Positions 55,810 to 63,885 of a DNA stretch of 64,000 nucleotides are shown piece by piece. Below the pieces are notes generated by a model. It was not told the DNA's origin and did not search any database. It was given only the letters and a program-made list of their open reading frames with translations. The DNA comes from Oscillospiraceae bacterium. Its GTDB lineage: Bacteria; Bacillota; Clostridia; Oscillospirales; Ruminococcaceae. Position numbers and translations under genes: made by a program. Within the stretch, counting starts at the first letter, position 1, and every line of letters begins with the position of its first letter. The stretch spans positions 1 to 64,000 of the forward strand of contig JAHDPQ010000083.1 of NCBI GenBank assembly GCA_018434245.1, in the 5' to 3' direction.

Positions 55810-56256
55810 TTAGCTGATGTTGTCGATCATTTTGCCAATGACCCGGTAAAAGGTGTCCAACTCCTCCTGGGAAAGACCCTGAATCAGTAGCTCTTCAAAC
55901 CGGATGTGCCTAAGGGCGGCTTCCTGATGAAGGGAAATGGCTTTTTCGGTGAGGCATAGCTTCTTGAGCCGCCCGTCATAGGGAACCGGCTCCCGAAATA
56001 ATAAATCGTCCCGCTCCATCAGCTGCAGGATGCCGGTGGCGGTAGAGCGCCGCATATGAAAGGCCTTTTCTAAATCCCGCTGAAAAATATCCTGATCCCT
56101 ATGTTGCCCCAAATACCAAATCACCGCCCGCTGCATTTCCGTCAGGTGATACATGGGGTCCGCTGGAGGGGAGTGGTGGTGCAGGTGATGCATGTATCGC
56201 TTAATCTGATTATCCAGCGCCTTAATGGCAAAAGGGGCCGAGCAAAACCGACTCAA
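55810..56256 (-). CDS. MarR-family transcriptional regulator
   Basis: A 148-residue winged-helix repressor. The HTH lies in FQRDLEKAFHMRRSTATGILQLMERDDLLFRE, and the wing has DGRLKKLCLTEKA, typical of MarR. The TTG start follows TTAGGAGGTG. It heads the transcript with the two exporter genes and a palindrome lies just downstream of its -10 box, so it very probably represses itself and the exporter until a ligand binds. Confidence 0.92.
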   Translation of the reverse strand: MSRFCSAPFAIKALDNQIKRYMHHLHHHSPPADPMYHLTEMQRAVIWYLGQHRDQDIFQRDLEKAFHMRRSTATGILQLMERDDLLFREPVPYDGRLKKLCLTEKAISLHQEAALRHIRFEELLIQGLSQEELDTFYRVIGKMIDNIS

Positions 56257-56271
56257 GGGGGCACCTCCTAA

Positions 56272-56291
56272 ATTGTTAGCAAGCGAACAAT
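56272..56291 (-). promoter_or_regulatory. Likely MarR operator
   Basis: ATTGTTAGCAAGCGAACAAT pairs 8 of 10 positions as an inverted repeat and lies immediately downstream of the -10 box. Position and form fit an autoregulatory MarR site. Confidence 0.75.
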
Positions 56292-56320
56292 ATCATAATC
56301 CTTTTGCAGCACAATGTCAA
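56292..56320 (-). promoter_or_regulatory. Promoter of the marR-ABC exporter operon
   Basis: On the minus strand TTGACA (56315-56320) and TATGAT (56292-56297) are 17 bp apart. Confidence 0.8.
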
Positions 56321-56404
56321 GAAAGACATTGTAAATTTTCCACCGATTGCTAGAAATAAATGGCAGACAAAGGAGGAGGTGCTGTCGAAATCCTATGAAA
56401 AGGC

Positions 56405-56433
56405 TGGACATTCGGCGGCCAAGGCGGTATAAT
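56405..56433 (+). promoter_or_regulatory. Promoter of the PrsA-like lipoprotein gene
   Basis: TGGACA (56405-56410), 17 bp, TATAAT (56428-56433), 60 bp before the ATG. Confidence 0.65.
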
Positions 56434-56493
56434 ACTACTTTGGAACGGTCGAATGACGGCCATGTATCAGGACACAGAAAGGAACCGAAATAT

Positions 56494-57678
56494 ATGAAGC
56501 AGATCACCAAATTGCTGGCAGCTCTACTGGCAGTTGCTTTGCTGCTGGCGGGCTGTCAGACCGCCAATACCAGCTGGGTATACTCCTATCAGGAGGATTC
56601 TATGCCGGCGGGGGTATATATTTGCATGATGCTGAATGCCTACGGAGAGGCAACTCAAAAGCTGCAGGAGGCGCAGGACGCGGAAATTGCCGCACTGCAG
56701 GCGAATCTGGCAGAGGGCGCCCAGCTGGAAAACACTCCCTTGCGCATGGCTCAAAAGGACCCCAAGGACATCTATAACATGGAGCTGGACGGCATGTCCG
56801 TTTCCGATTGGATGGTGGAGAGAGCCGGCCGCAGCGCCCGAGAATACTATGCCACCAGGCAGAAAATGCAGGAGCTGGGGCTGAGCCTAAGCGAAGCTGA
56901 CCTTGCAAACTCCCAGGCATCAGCGGCGGAGGGCGTGAAGAGCTCTCCCGAATTCTATAACAAAAACGGTATTGCCGAAAGCTCTCTGGCTTTGATGCTT
57001 CAGAACGATCTGGCTGTGCATCAGCTGTTTCACGCTCTGTACGAGGAAGGTGGGGAGTTTGCGGTCACCCAAGAGGAGCTGCAGGCTCACTTTGCAAAGC
57101 AATACTCCAAGATCAAGATGATGTTCTTCTACAAGGCGGACCAGGGCGATCTTTCCGAGGAAGAAGCCGCCGATGAGGAAAAGGCCGCCAAACTTCTGGA
57201 AGAAAAGAACTCCGAGCTGCACCAAAAGGCAGAGGGCTACCTGACCCGGCTTAAGGCAGGGGAAGCCATTGAGGACCTTAACACCGAGTACGAACTGGAG
57301 ACAGCCAAGGAATCGGTGGAGGGCACCGAGGATGCGGTTCCTGAGGTGGAGCCAACCAAGCCGGGAGACCTGAACATGATTGTCACCGAGGATCAGGCCT
57401 CTTACTTTGGGGAACCTCTGGTTCGGGCCGCCTTTGATACCCCTGTGGGTGAAGCGGTACTGGTTGAGGACACCGCCTTCTTCTTCTTGGTACAGCGGGC
57501 GGATATTTTGGAAGACCCGGCAGATATGCAGAATTATCAGGAGAGTATACTCCACGAAATGCGCTACGACAGCGACTATCTTCTCAAGTTGGAGGAATGG
57601 GGCAAGACTTTGGATATTCAGGCCAATCCAGCCGCCATCAAGCTCTACACCCCCTCCCGCCTCTATCACGGAAAATAA
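56494..57678 (+). CDS. PrsA/SurA-like lipoprotein (secretion foldase type)
   Basis: A 394-residue lipoprotein: signal peptide ending LLLAGC (Cys21), a helical N-terminal part, a very acidic, Glu/Ala-rich middle (about 215-290) and a C-terminal segment. QEELQAHFAKQYSKIKMMFF and GEPLVRAAFDTPVGEAVLVEDTAFFFLVQR recall the parvulin-type/SurA-N chaperone proteins of Firmicutes. The isomerase core is degenerate, so chaperone rather than catalytic action is likely. AAAGGA precedes the ATG at 56494. Adjacent but divergent to the marR-ABC operon. Confidence 0.72.
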   Translation: MKQITKLLAALLAVALLLAGCQTANTSWVYSYQEDSMPAGVYICMMLNAYGEATQKLQEAQDAEIAALQANLAEGAQLENTPLRMAQKDPKDIYNMELDGMSVSDWMVERAGRSAREYYATRQKMQELGLSLSEADLANSQASAAEGVKSSPEFYNKNGIAESSLALMLQNDLAVHQLFHALYEEGGEFAVTQEELQAHFAKQYSKIKMMFFYKADQGDLSEEEAADEEKAAKLLEEKNSELHQKAEGYLTRLKAGEAIEDLNTEYELETAKESVEGTEDAVPEVEPTKPGDLNMIVTEDQASYFGEPLVRAAFDTPVGEAVLVEDTAFFFLVQRADILEDPADMQNYQESILHEMRYDSDYLLKLEEWGKTLDIQANPAAIKLYTPSRLYHGK

Positions 57679-57737
57679 CAATACACCGATTCGCTCCGAG
57701 GTAACCGGGCGGTGTACCAACGGAACGCTACAGCATT

Positions 57738-57768
57738 AAAAAAGGGCAGCCATAGCGGTTGCCCTTTT
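57738..57768 (+). terminator. Terminator after the PrsA-like gene
   Basis: AAAAGGGCA pairs with TTGCCCTTTT around a 10-base loop, with the T tract on the plus strand. Confidence 0.8.
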
Positions 57769-57789
57769 GCGCTGTTTCCAAGGGAGAGA

Positions 57790-57858
57790 CTTCCAGTGGG
57801 CAGCACATCCATATCCTCCGGGGGATATGGATGTGCAGATTTGTCCAATCACTGGAAG
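57790..57858. repeat. Large nested inverted repeat
   Basis: CTTCCAGTG (57790-57798) pairs with CACTGGAAG (57850-57858); inside, GCACATCCATATC (57803-57815) pairs perfectly with GATATGGATGTGC (57824-57836). No T tract and no gene within. The whole gap 57679-58050 has no supported gene. Confidence 0.65.
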
Positions 57859-58008
57859 GCTAGGCAGGATGAGAATGGTTTGGGGGTTGGAAAGTGGTGA
57901 GTGCAGGCCATGGGCAAGAATTTATCGACCAGAATCCATGACGGGCGGCAGGACGCAAGAGCCGGACTGCTCCAGCCACAATTGCGTCCGGTAAGGCGGA
58001 TGTAATCT

Positions 58009-58039
58009 AAGGGCCATCCCTCCCACGGAAATGGCCCTT
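58009..58039. terminator. Bidirectional stem-loop after spoIIID
   Basis: AAGGGCCAT (58009-58017) and ATGGCCCTT (58031-58039) form a perfect 9-bp stem, 12 bp beyond the spoIIID stop. Confidence 0.65.
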
Positions 58040-58050
58040 ACCACTGCCTT

Positions 58051-58308
58051 TTACTTTTTGCGCAGACGCTCATATTTGGTCTTGGTGGCCATTCCGCCCC
58101 GAATATGCCGCTCCGACTTGTTCTGTTCAAGCACTTGCTTGACTTTATCATACAACCCCTCATTAATCGTCTTTAGCCTTTCACTTACGTCTTTATGTAC
58201 GGTGGATTTGCTCAAGTTAAATTTCTTGGCTGTTTGCCGAACCGTTGCGTTATGTTCAATAATGTAATTTGCAAACGCAATCACTCTCTCTTCGGGCAAC
58301 CCTTTCAA
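58051..58308 (-). CDS. spoIIID: Sporulation transcriptional regulator SpoIIID
   Basis: SpoIIID is a mother-cell regulator that activates or represses many sigma-E genes. The 85-residue protein shows the family hallmarks: YIIEHNATVRQTAKKFNLSK, STVHKDVSERL (recognition helix) and the C-terminal basic KSERHIRGGMATKTKY. The start is TTG at 58308, set by AGGAGGG; another TTG two codons upstream is too close to the ribosome site. A sigma-E-like promoter lies upstream, as in Bacillus. It marks the organism as a spore former. Confidence 0.96.
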   Translation of the reverse strand: MKGLPEERVIAFANYIIEHNATVRQTAKKFNLSKSTVHKDVSERLKTINEGLYDKVKQVLEQNKSERHIRGGMATKTKYERLRKK

Positions 58309-58337
58309 AACCAACCCTCCTAACGATGTGCTATTTC

Positions 58338-58364
58338 ATGTATATGCGGGCTGGGAGGGAATAT
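58338..58364 (-). promoter_or_regulatory. Sigma-E-like promoter of spoIIID
   Basis: On the minus strand ATATT (58360-58364) is followed after 13 bp by CATATACAT (58338-58346), close to the sigma-E consensus (kmATAtt, 13-15 bp, CATAnnnT). From 58365 to 58576 no gene is seen. Confidence 0.5.
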
Positions 58365-58576
58365 ATGTTAAATTTGTAAGGTTTGAAGGCCTGCGCAAGC
58401 GGTTGGCGGGCCCTTTTTGCCAAAGGAGGAAGCCGACAGAATCCCTTTACCCAAAAGACAGGCAGAACCCCAATCCTAAAGCTGGGATTCCCGTCTGGCC
58501 CGGTGAACCCTGTGATCTCTTTATCAGAGTTGGAGGCATCCTGCTCTATAATCATAGCCCGCTGGAAATAGAAAAA

Positions 58577-58598
58577 GGACCGGTCTCAAGACCGGTCC
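58577..58598 (-). terminator. Terminator of the recombinase-like gene
   Basis: GGACCGGTCT (58577-58586) and AGACCGGTCC (58589-58598) form a perfect 10-bp stem; on the minus strand TTTTTC follows. Confidence 0.85.
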
Positions 58599-58656
58599 AA
58601 AAGCAGCCACATAAGCTACCCACATGATGTATCCCTGTGGAAAGGATAAGGGTTAA

Positions 58657-60276
58657 TCAGGGCCGCACCGCAAACTGAGCCCCCCCCGAAAAGCGAACCA
58701 GAAGCTCCTCCCGGTCCCAGGTCACCGAATCGATTAGAGCCCGCAGGGCAGCCCGACGTCGGGGCATGGGAGTGGTTTTGCAGTGGTTGTCCCATTGGGC
58801 CAGAATATCCTGCAAAGCGTCCCGGTAGTGATCCTCCAAAGGGGAAGGGCTGGTCAGGGCCTCCAAAGCCTCTACCTGAGCGGCGAGCTGGGCATTGCGC
58901 TGGTGAAGAGCGTCGATCCGCTGGATGATTTCATCATAAGCGCTCTTGTCAATGGCTTTGATCAGGGTGAACACCAGCTTGGAGATACCCTCCTGATTGG
59001 CGGCAATCTGCTCCTTCTTTTCGGCGATACGGGCCTGATGAACCTCCAAAGCTTCGGCGGTGGCAGGACGGCGGGGGCGATTGGGCAGAAGGTCCGGTTC
59101 CTCGGGACCTAAGGCACTGAGCATGGCGCTGATGGCATCGTCCACCGTCTGCCCCGAAAGATTGGGGATGTCGCACTCACTGGAGCGGCTTTGCTCTTTC
59201 CGCTCGCAGATGTAAAGGAAACGGGGGACTTCCCCGGGGCGGCCGGCGCGGCGGATCAGCTTAGGCCGCATGTGAGCACCGCAATCCCCGCAAAAAAGCA
59301 TCTCGGCCACCAAACCGAACTCGCTTTTGGGCCGCCGTTCGTGGGGAGATTTGTTGCGGGCCAGCTGTTGCTGAACGGAAATCCAGCTGAGAGCATCAAT
59401 GATGGGCTGGTGCTCTCCCACCGCCACAATCCATTCCGAAACATCCCGCTGCTGGTTGGCAGTTCCCCGGGCCTGAACGGTTTTGTTGTACACCATCATG
59501 CCGCGGCTGCCATCAAAGGCCGTTTGAGGGGAGCAGACCTCTGCCCCCAGCCGGGAAAAATAGGTATAGGCGTCGGCATTTGCCTGCATGTAGACAGGGT
59601 TTTCCAAAATCTGGCGCAGGGTGAAGCGGCTGTAGGCCCGCCCATTTTTGGTGCGGATACCTCGATTTTGTAATTCCTGAGTTACCTTGACCAGAGAGTC
59701 CCACTCCAAAAACAGCGAGTAGATGAGCTTGACCGTTTCGGCCTGCTCCGGCATTAATTCCAGGCAGTAGTTCTTTTCCCCCGGTTGCTTTCCCGATTTG
59801 CGTACCGAGGTGTAGCCGGTGGGGGTAACCCCGCCCAGCCAGCGCCCGCTGCGGGCCAATATCCGCATATTGTCCCGGATATTGGCGGCTGCGCTGGTCC
59901 GCTCCAGTTCCAGAAAGATATCTCCCGCCAATAAAAAACCGCGTCCTAAAGGGGTGGAAAAGTCTATGGCATTGTTGACCAGAATCAGGGTTGCGTCTTT
60001 GCTTTCCAACTGACGGGCCATCTCCAGCAGTTCCCCGGTGCTCTTGCAGATGATTCCGATGTCGGTACAGAGCACGGTGTGGAGCACGCTTCTGTTGGCT
60101 GCCGCCATCAGGGAATCGAGTCCGGGCAAATCTTCGGTAAGACTGCCCTCGTCCTGAAACACAAGGCAGTTTTCCGCAGGATCCCCGAGGTAGAGCCTGA
60201 CATATTCCTGACAAAGCTCCAGCTGCTGCTCCTGCTTGTCTCCCCGCAGATAGATGGCCACCGCTTTTTTGATCAA
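58657..60276 (-). CDS. Serine-recombinase-family protein without catalytic residues
   Basis: A 539-residue protein with the layout of a large serine recombinase: a resolvase-like N-terminal domain (about 1-135), recombinase domain (about 150-270, with RSGRWLGGVTPTGY), a zinc ribbon (CGDCGAH ... CERKEQSRSSEC, about 318-360) and a coiled coil (about 400-470). The catalytic Ser of the usual YxRVS motif is absent: the protein reads IYLRGDK. The LDRLSR Arg pair is also lost (TDIGIICKS). DFSTPLGRGFLLAGDIFLELER keeps the long helix. It can probably bind DNA but not cut it. The frame is full length, so the loss appears selected rather than decay. Confidence 0.85.
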   Translation of the reverse strand: MIKKAVAIYLRGDKQEQQLELCQEYVRLYLGDPAENCLVFQDEGSLTEDLPGLDSLMAAANRSVLHTVLCTDIGIICKSTGELLEMARQLESKDATLILVNNAIDFSTPLGRGFLLAGDIFLELERTSAAANIRDNMRILARSGRWLGGVTPTGYTSVRKSGKQPGEKNYCLELMPEQAETVKLIYSLFLEWDSLVKVTQELQNRGIRTKNGRAYSRFTLRQILENPVYMQANADAYTYFSRLGAEVCSPQTAFDGSRGMMVYNKTVQARGTANQQRDVSEWIVAVGEHQPIIDALSWISVQQQLARNKSPHERRPKSEFGLVAEMLFCGDCGAHMRPKLIRRAGRPGEVPRFLYICERKEQSRSSECDIPNLSGQTVDDAISAMLSALGPEEPDLLPNRPRRPATAEALEVHQARIAEKKEQIAANQEGISKLVFTLIKAIDKSAYDEIIQRIDALHQRNAQLAAQVEALEALTSPSPLEDHYRDALQDILAQWDNHCKTTPMPRRRAALRALIDSVTWDREELLVRFSGGAQFAVRP

Positions 60277-60495
60277 CGGCCTGTCCTCCTCCTCCCGGCG
60301 CGCAAATAACTGCGCGATGATTTGGCCATAAGCTGCCGCCGCAGGTATGCTTCTGGCCGAAACGATGTAATGCTTTTCCCATGACAGAAAAATGAAAGGG
60401 TATTGGATTCACGCTGGTATTTGTTTCGTGCTGCCAGTGTATAGCGAGGATGTCACCCTACGCGGGGAGCCCCGTTTTTCCAGCGACGGCAGGGC

Positions 60496-60616
60496 CGAAG
60501 CTGTCGCTGCCGCGACGGGTGGTGCGTCTGCCAACGCATGGCGTGGATGTAAGCTCCACATTGGAGCCACGATTTCTCAGCTGTCGCTGGGGCGAAGCTG
60601 TCGCTGCCGCGACGGG
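60496..60616. repeat. 24-bp direct repeat pair
   Basis: CGAAGCTGTCGCTGCCGCGA plus CGGG occurs identically at 60496-60519 and 60593-60616 within the repeat island between the recombinase-like gene and pheT. The repeats are themselves partly palindromic. Confidence 0.85.
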
Positions 60617-60617
60617 C

Positions 60618-60643
60618 GTTACTTTTCCCCACGGAAAAGTAAC
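60618..60643. repeat. Perfect 11-bp palindrome
   Basis: GTTACTTTTCC and GGAAAAGTAAC flank CCAC. No T tract follows and no gene is adjacent, so a repeat-element arm is more likely than a terminator. Confidence 0.75.
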
Positions 60644-60766
60644 CAAAACGTGTATTAAGACCTATGCAGGGAGGCCTGGCCGGCCCCCCTCGCAACCCCC
60701 CGCGTCAAAGAAACTGCCAAAAAAGGTTACGTTCTCCCGAGTGTCCTCGCCTTAGGTGATCGGGCC

Positions 60767-61320
60767 GTAAACGTCGCTTTGCGACAACGGCCACCGGAAG
60801 AGTGGATACTTCTTAGGTTTGCATATCCTTACCGCTCGTCGTCCTCGTCCCTCGGACTCCTCGCGGCGGTCAAGGTAAAATCACACATTGCCCTCTTTTT
60901 GTTTGCACCCACGTACCCAAGCATTGATGCCGCCAAGGTATACAACCCTCCGGAAAACGTTCAATAGGAGTAGCATCTACAGCTAAGCAGCTGCGGAACG
61001 CGGGGATACAAAGGGGTGTCAAACCCCTTTGCGAGGGGACCGGGGACCCATCCCCGGCGTGTTTTGCCTCCTTTTGCACGAACAAAAGGAGGGGCCCTGC
61101 CGCGGCCTGAGCGGCAAATGAGCACTTCGCTGCATTCAGCGGAAGAACCGCCCACCCGGCATAAGGAAAACCCTGCCGCGGCCTGAGGGGCAAATGAACC
61201 CCCGCTGCATTCAGTGGAAGAAAAGCCTGCTCTAGCATGAGAGAAAGCCACCGCTTTGGTACAAGCACCCCACCCTGGCCCAAAGGCCGATCCATTGGGC
61301 ATAAAGCATAATAACTGCAC
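60767..61320. repeat. Hairpin-rich intergenic repeat, copy B
   Basis: Copy B of the element at 1-550, same orientation. The first 360 bp align almost without gaps; four hairpins are kept. Some changed bases preserve pairing: the GTAGC/GCTAC stem becomes GTAGC/GCTGC, a G-T pair in RNA. Two 76-bp units beginning CCCTGCC follow at 61095 and 61171, each with a CGCTGCATTCAG(C/T)G hairpin. From 60277 to 61416 no supported gene exists. Confidence 0.8.
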
Positions 61321-61409
61321 TCTTTGCAGCGATTATGGTATAATCGGCCATCGCCGATAGGCGGGCCATTTAAGATAAGCGTATAATAGCCGCGTTGCGG
61401 CTATTATAC
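61308..61409. repeat. Paired TATTATA palindromes at the end of copy B
   Basis: ATAATAACTGC (61308-61318) pairs imperfectly with GCAGCGATTAT (61326-61336). GTATAATAGCCGC (61381-61393) pairs perfectly with GCGGCTATTATAC (61397-61409). The arrangement of two such palindromes about 60-70 bp apart repeats that at 42084-42203. Confidence 0.7.
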
Positions 61410-61416
61410 CATATTT

Positions 61417-63801
61417 TTACTTCCGCAGGAATACCCCAATTTCCTCCAAAGCTTTGAGGGCCTTCGCTACCGCCTTGTCACACTCTTCATCGGTAAGGGT
61501 GCGATCCTCGGCCCGCAGGGTGAGGGCGTAGGCAAGGCTCTTTTTGCCTTCTCCCAGCCGCTCCGAGCGGTAGACGTCAAAGAGCTGCCAATCGGCCAGT
61601 AGCTTACCCATGGCCTTTTTCATGGTGGTGGTGATTTGGGCGTTGCTCACCTCTTCGTCACAAACCAGAGCCAGGTCCCGGGTGGAGACTGGAAAGCGGG
61701 GCAGGGGCTGATAAACAGGGGAGCCACCGGTCTTTTCCAGAAGAGCCGCCAGATCGATGTGGGCAAGGTACAGGGGAACATCCACCTTGTAGTTGTCCGC
61801 TACGGCAGGATGCACCTGCCCGATGAGGCCCAGAGTCACATCTCCAGCCTGCAGACGGGCGCAGCGTCCCGGATGGAAGAGGGGGTCGTCCTTCACCGGA
61901 TGGGCCTCCCAATCGGACACCCTCGCCTGTTCCAGCAGTGCCTCCACCGTGCCCTTGAGGGTGAAGAAGTCCTCCTCCGGGCCGTAGAGGCCGATGACGA
62001 TTTTCTGCAGCTCGTTGGGGAGCTTACCTTCTTCGGTGGGAAGGTATTCCGTAGCCAGCTCGTACAGCCGGGCGCTTTCGCTTCTGGCCCGGTAGTTTCT
62101 GGCCAGAGCGTCCAGCATGGAGGGCAGAGCGGTGGTCCGCATGACCCCGGTGTCTTCTCCCAGAGGGTTGAGGATAACCACCGAACGGCGCAGAGGGGAA
62201 TCCTGGGGCAGTAGAATCTGATCGTAGCTCTTGGGGGAGATAAAGGAGTAGGTGATGATTTCGTTGAGACCCTGAGCCAGCAGAGCCTGATGAATGCCCC
62301 GCACAAAGCGCTGCTCCTCGGTGGGGCGGGCCTTAACTTCCCCGTGAATAATGGTGGAGGGGATGTTGTCGTACCCCCAGAAGCGGGCAACCTCCTCCGC
62401 CAGATCGTACTGGCAGGTGACATCCCGCCGCCAGCTGGGGGCGGTCACCAAATCCCCTTCGATCGTAAAGCCCAGAGCCTCCAGCCAGTCTTCCATCTTC
62501 TCCCGGAGAATCTCCACCCCCAGAAATTTGCTGATCCACGCATCATCCAGCTTTTGGGTGACGGGAGCCTGCTTGGGAGCGGAAATGTCGACGATGCCGT
62601 CCACCACTTCTCCTGCCCCCAGCAGCTCCACCAGCTCACAGGCCCGCTTAAGGGCGGGGATGCAGTTTTCCGGGTCCTGCCCCTTTTCAAAGCGGGAGGA
62701 GCTTTCGGTCCGCAGTCCCAGCTGCTTGGAGGTGGTTCTCACCGATGGCCCGAAGAAGCAGGCAGATTCAAAGACTACGGTTTGGGTGGTTTCATAAACG
62801 CCGGAAAACTCGCCACCCATTACTCCCGCCACGGCGGAAGGGGCGCTTTCGTCGGCGATGACCAGCATCTCGGGGGCAAGGGTGCGCTCCACCCCGTCCA
62901 AAGTGGTGATCTTTTCACCGGGGGTGGCGTTGCGGACCACAATCTGGTTACCCTTGACGTGAACCAGATCAAAGGCGTGCATGGGCTGGCCGTATTCCAG
63001 CATCACATAGTTGGTGATGTCCACCATGTTGTTGATGGGGCGAACGCCACAGGCCCGCAGACGCTCCCGCATCCAGCGGGGGGAGGGGCCGATCTTTACA
63101 TTCTTGACTACGGCGGCGGAGTAGCGCAGGCACAGCTCCTGATTTTCCACCCGCACCTTGAGGTAATCGTCGATGCTGCCCCCCGAGCCCTTGACCACCG
63201 GCTCATGGAGCTTTAGGGGGACATTGTAGGTGACGGCGGCTTCCCGGGCCAGCCCTCGGATCGAGAGGCAGTCGGGACGGTTAGGGGTGATTTCAAACTC
63301 CACCATGGTGTCGTTGAGGCCGATGACTTCCAGGGCATCCTGGCCCAGCTTTTCCACAGGGCAGTCCTCTCCCAGTAGGAAGATACCGTCCTCTCTGGCA
63401 TAGGGAAAGTCCCCGTGGGTCAAGCCCAGCTCCTCCAAAGAGCCCAACATACCCTCGCTAACCTCGCCCCGCAGCTTACCCTTTTTGATCTTCTGGCCCT
63501 CGGCGGTGACCGAGCCATCGGTAAAGACGGGGACGTAGGCGCCGGGCACTACGTTGTCTGCTCCGGTAACAATTTGCAGAGGCTTTTCTCTCCCCACGTC
63601 AATTTGGCAGATATATAGGGAATTAGCATTGGGGTGCTTAATTACTTCCAGCACCTTACCTACCACCACGCCGGAAACGGGGCCACCCTCTATTTCGTAG
63701 CCCTCCACCTTGGAGCCGCTCATGGTCATGTCGGCGGCAAACTGTTTGATGGGTACATTGAGATCCACATAATCTGAAAGCCATTTCATGCTGAGATTCA
63801 T
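61417..63801 (-). CDS. pheT: Phenylalanine-tRNA ligase, beta subunit
   Basis: The beta subunit of the (alpha-beta)2 PheRS, 794 residues. Domains in order: EMAP-like tRNA-binding domain (about 40-150), B3/B4 editing domain (about 210-380), B5 domain (about 400-475), catalytic-like core, and the C-terminal FDX-ACB anticodon-binding domain (from about 700, PLPRFPVSTRDLALVCDEEV). The start is MNLSMKWLSDYVDL with AGGGGAG before it. It follows pheS after 84 bp in the usual pheST order. Confidence 0.97.
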   Translation of the reverse strand: MNLSMKWLSDYVDLNVPIKQFAADMTMSGSKVEGYEIEGGPVSGVVVGKVLEVIKHPNANSLYICQIDVGREKPLQIVTGADNVVPGAYVPVFTDGSVTAEGQKIKKGKLRGEVSEGMLGSLEELGLTHGDFPYAREDGIFLLGEDCPVEKLGQDALEVIGLNDTMVEFEITPNRPDCLSIRGLAREAAVTYNVPLKLHEPVVKGSGGSIDDYLKVRVENQELCLRYSAAVVKNVKIGPSPRWMRERLRACGVRPINNMVDITNYVMLEYGQPMHAFDLVHVKGNQIVVRNATPGEKITTLDGVERTLAPEMLVIADESAPSAVAGVMGGEFSGVYETTQTVVFESACFFGPSVRTTSKQLGLRTESSSRFEKGQDPENCIPALKRACELVELLGAGEVVDGIVDISAPKQAPVTQKLDDAWISKFLGVEILREKMEDWLEALGFTIEGDLVTAPSWRRDVTCQYDLAEEVARFWGYDNIPSTIIHGEVKARPTEEQRFVRGIHQALLAQGLNEIITYSFISPKSYDQILLPQDSPLRRSVVILNPLGEDTGVMRTTALPSMLDALARNYRARSESARLYELATEYLPTEEGKLPNELQKIVIGLYGPEEDFFTLKGTVEALLEQARVSDWEAHPVKDDPLFHPGRCARLQAGDVTLGLIGQVHPAVADNYKVDVPLYLAHIDLAALLEKTGGSPVYQPLPRFPVSTRDLALVCDEEVSNAQITTTMKKAMGKLLADWQLFDVYRSERLGEGKKSLAYALTLRAEDRTLTDEECDKAVAKALKALEEIGVFLRK

Positions 63802-63885
63802 TATTTCTTCTCCCCTTGCTTATTTTAAAAGTGTGCCCGTGGCACCTTGCGAGTGGGGATGCACTTTGCTCCCCGTGAGAGGATG

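Noticed and set aside
57712..57994. Short frames between the PrsA-like and spoIIID genes
   Set aside because: They overlap terminators and a nested inverted repeat and have no ribosome site.
60496..60643. CRISPR-like array or attachment site at the direct repeats
   Set aside because: Only two copies of a palindromic 24-mer, no regular spacers, no cas gene, and the adjacent recombinase lacks catalytic residues.
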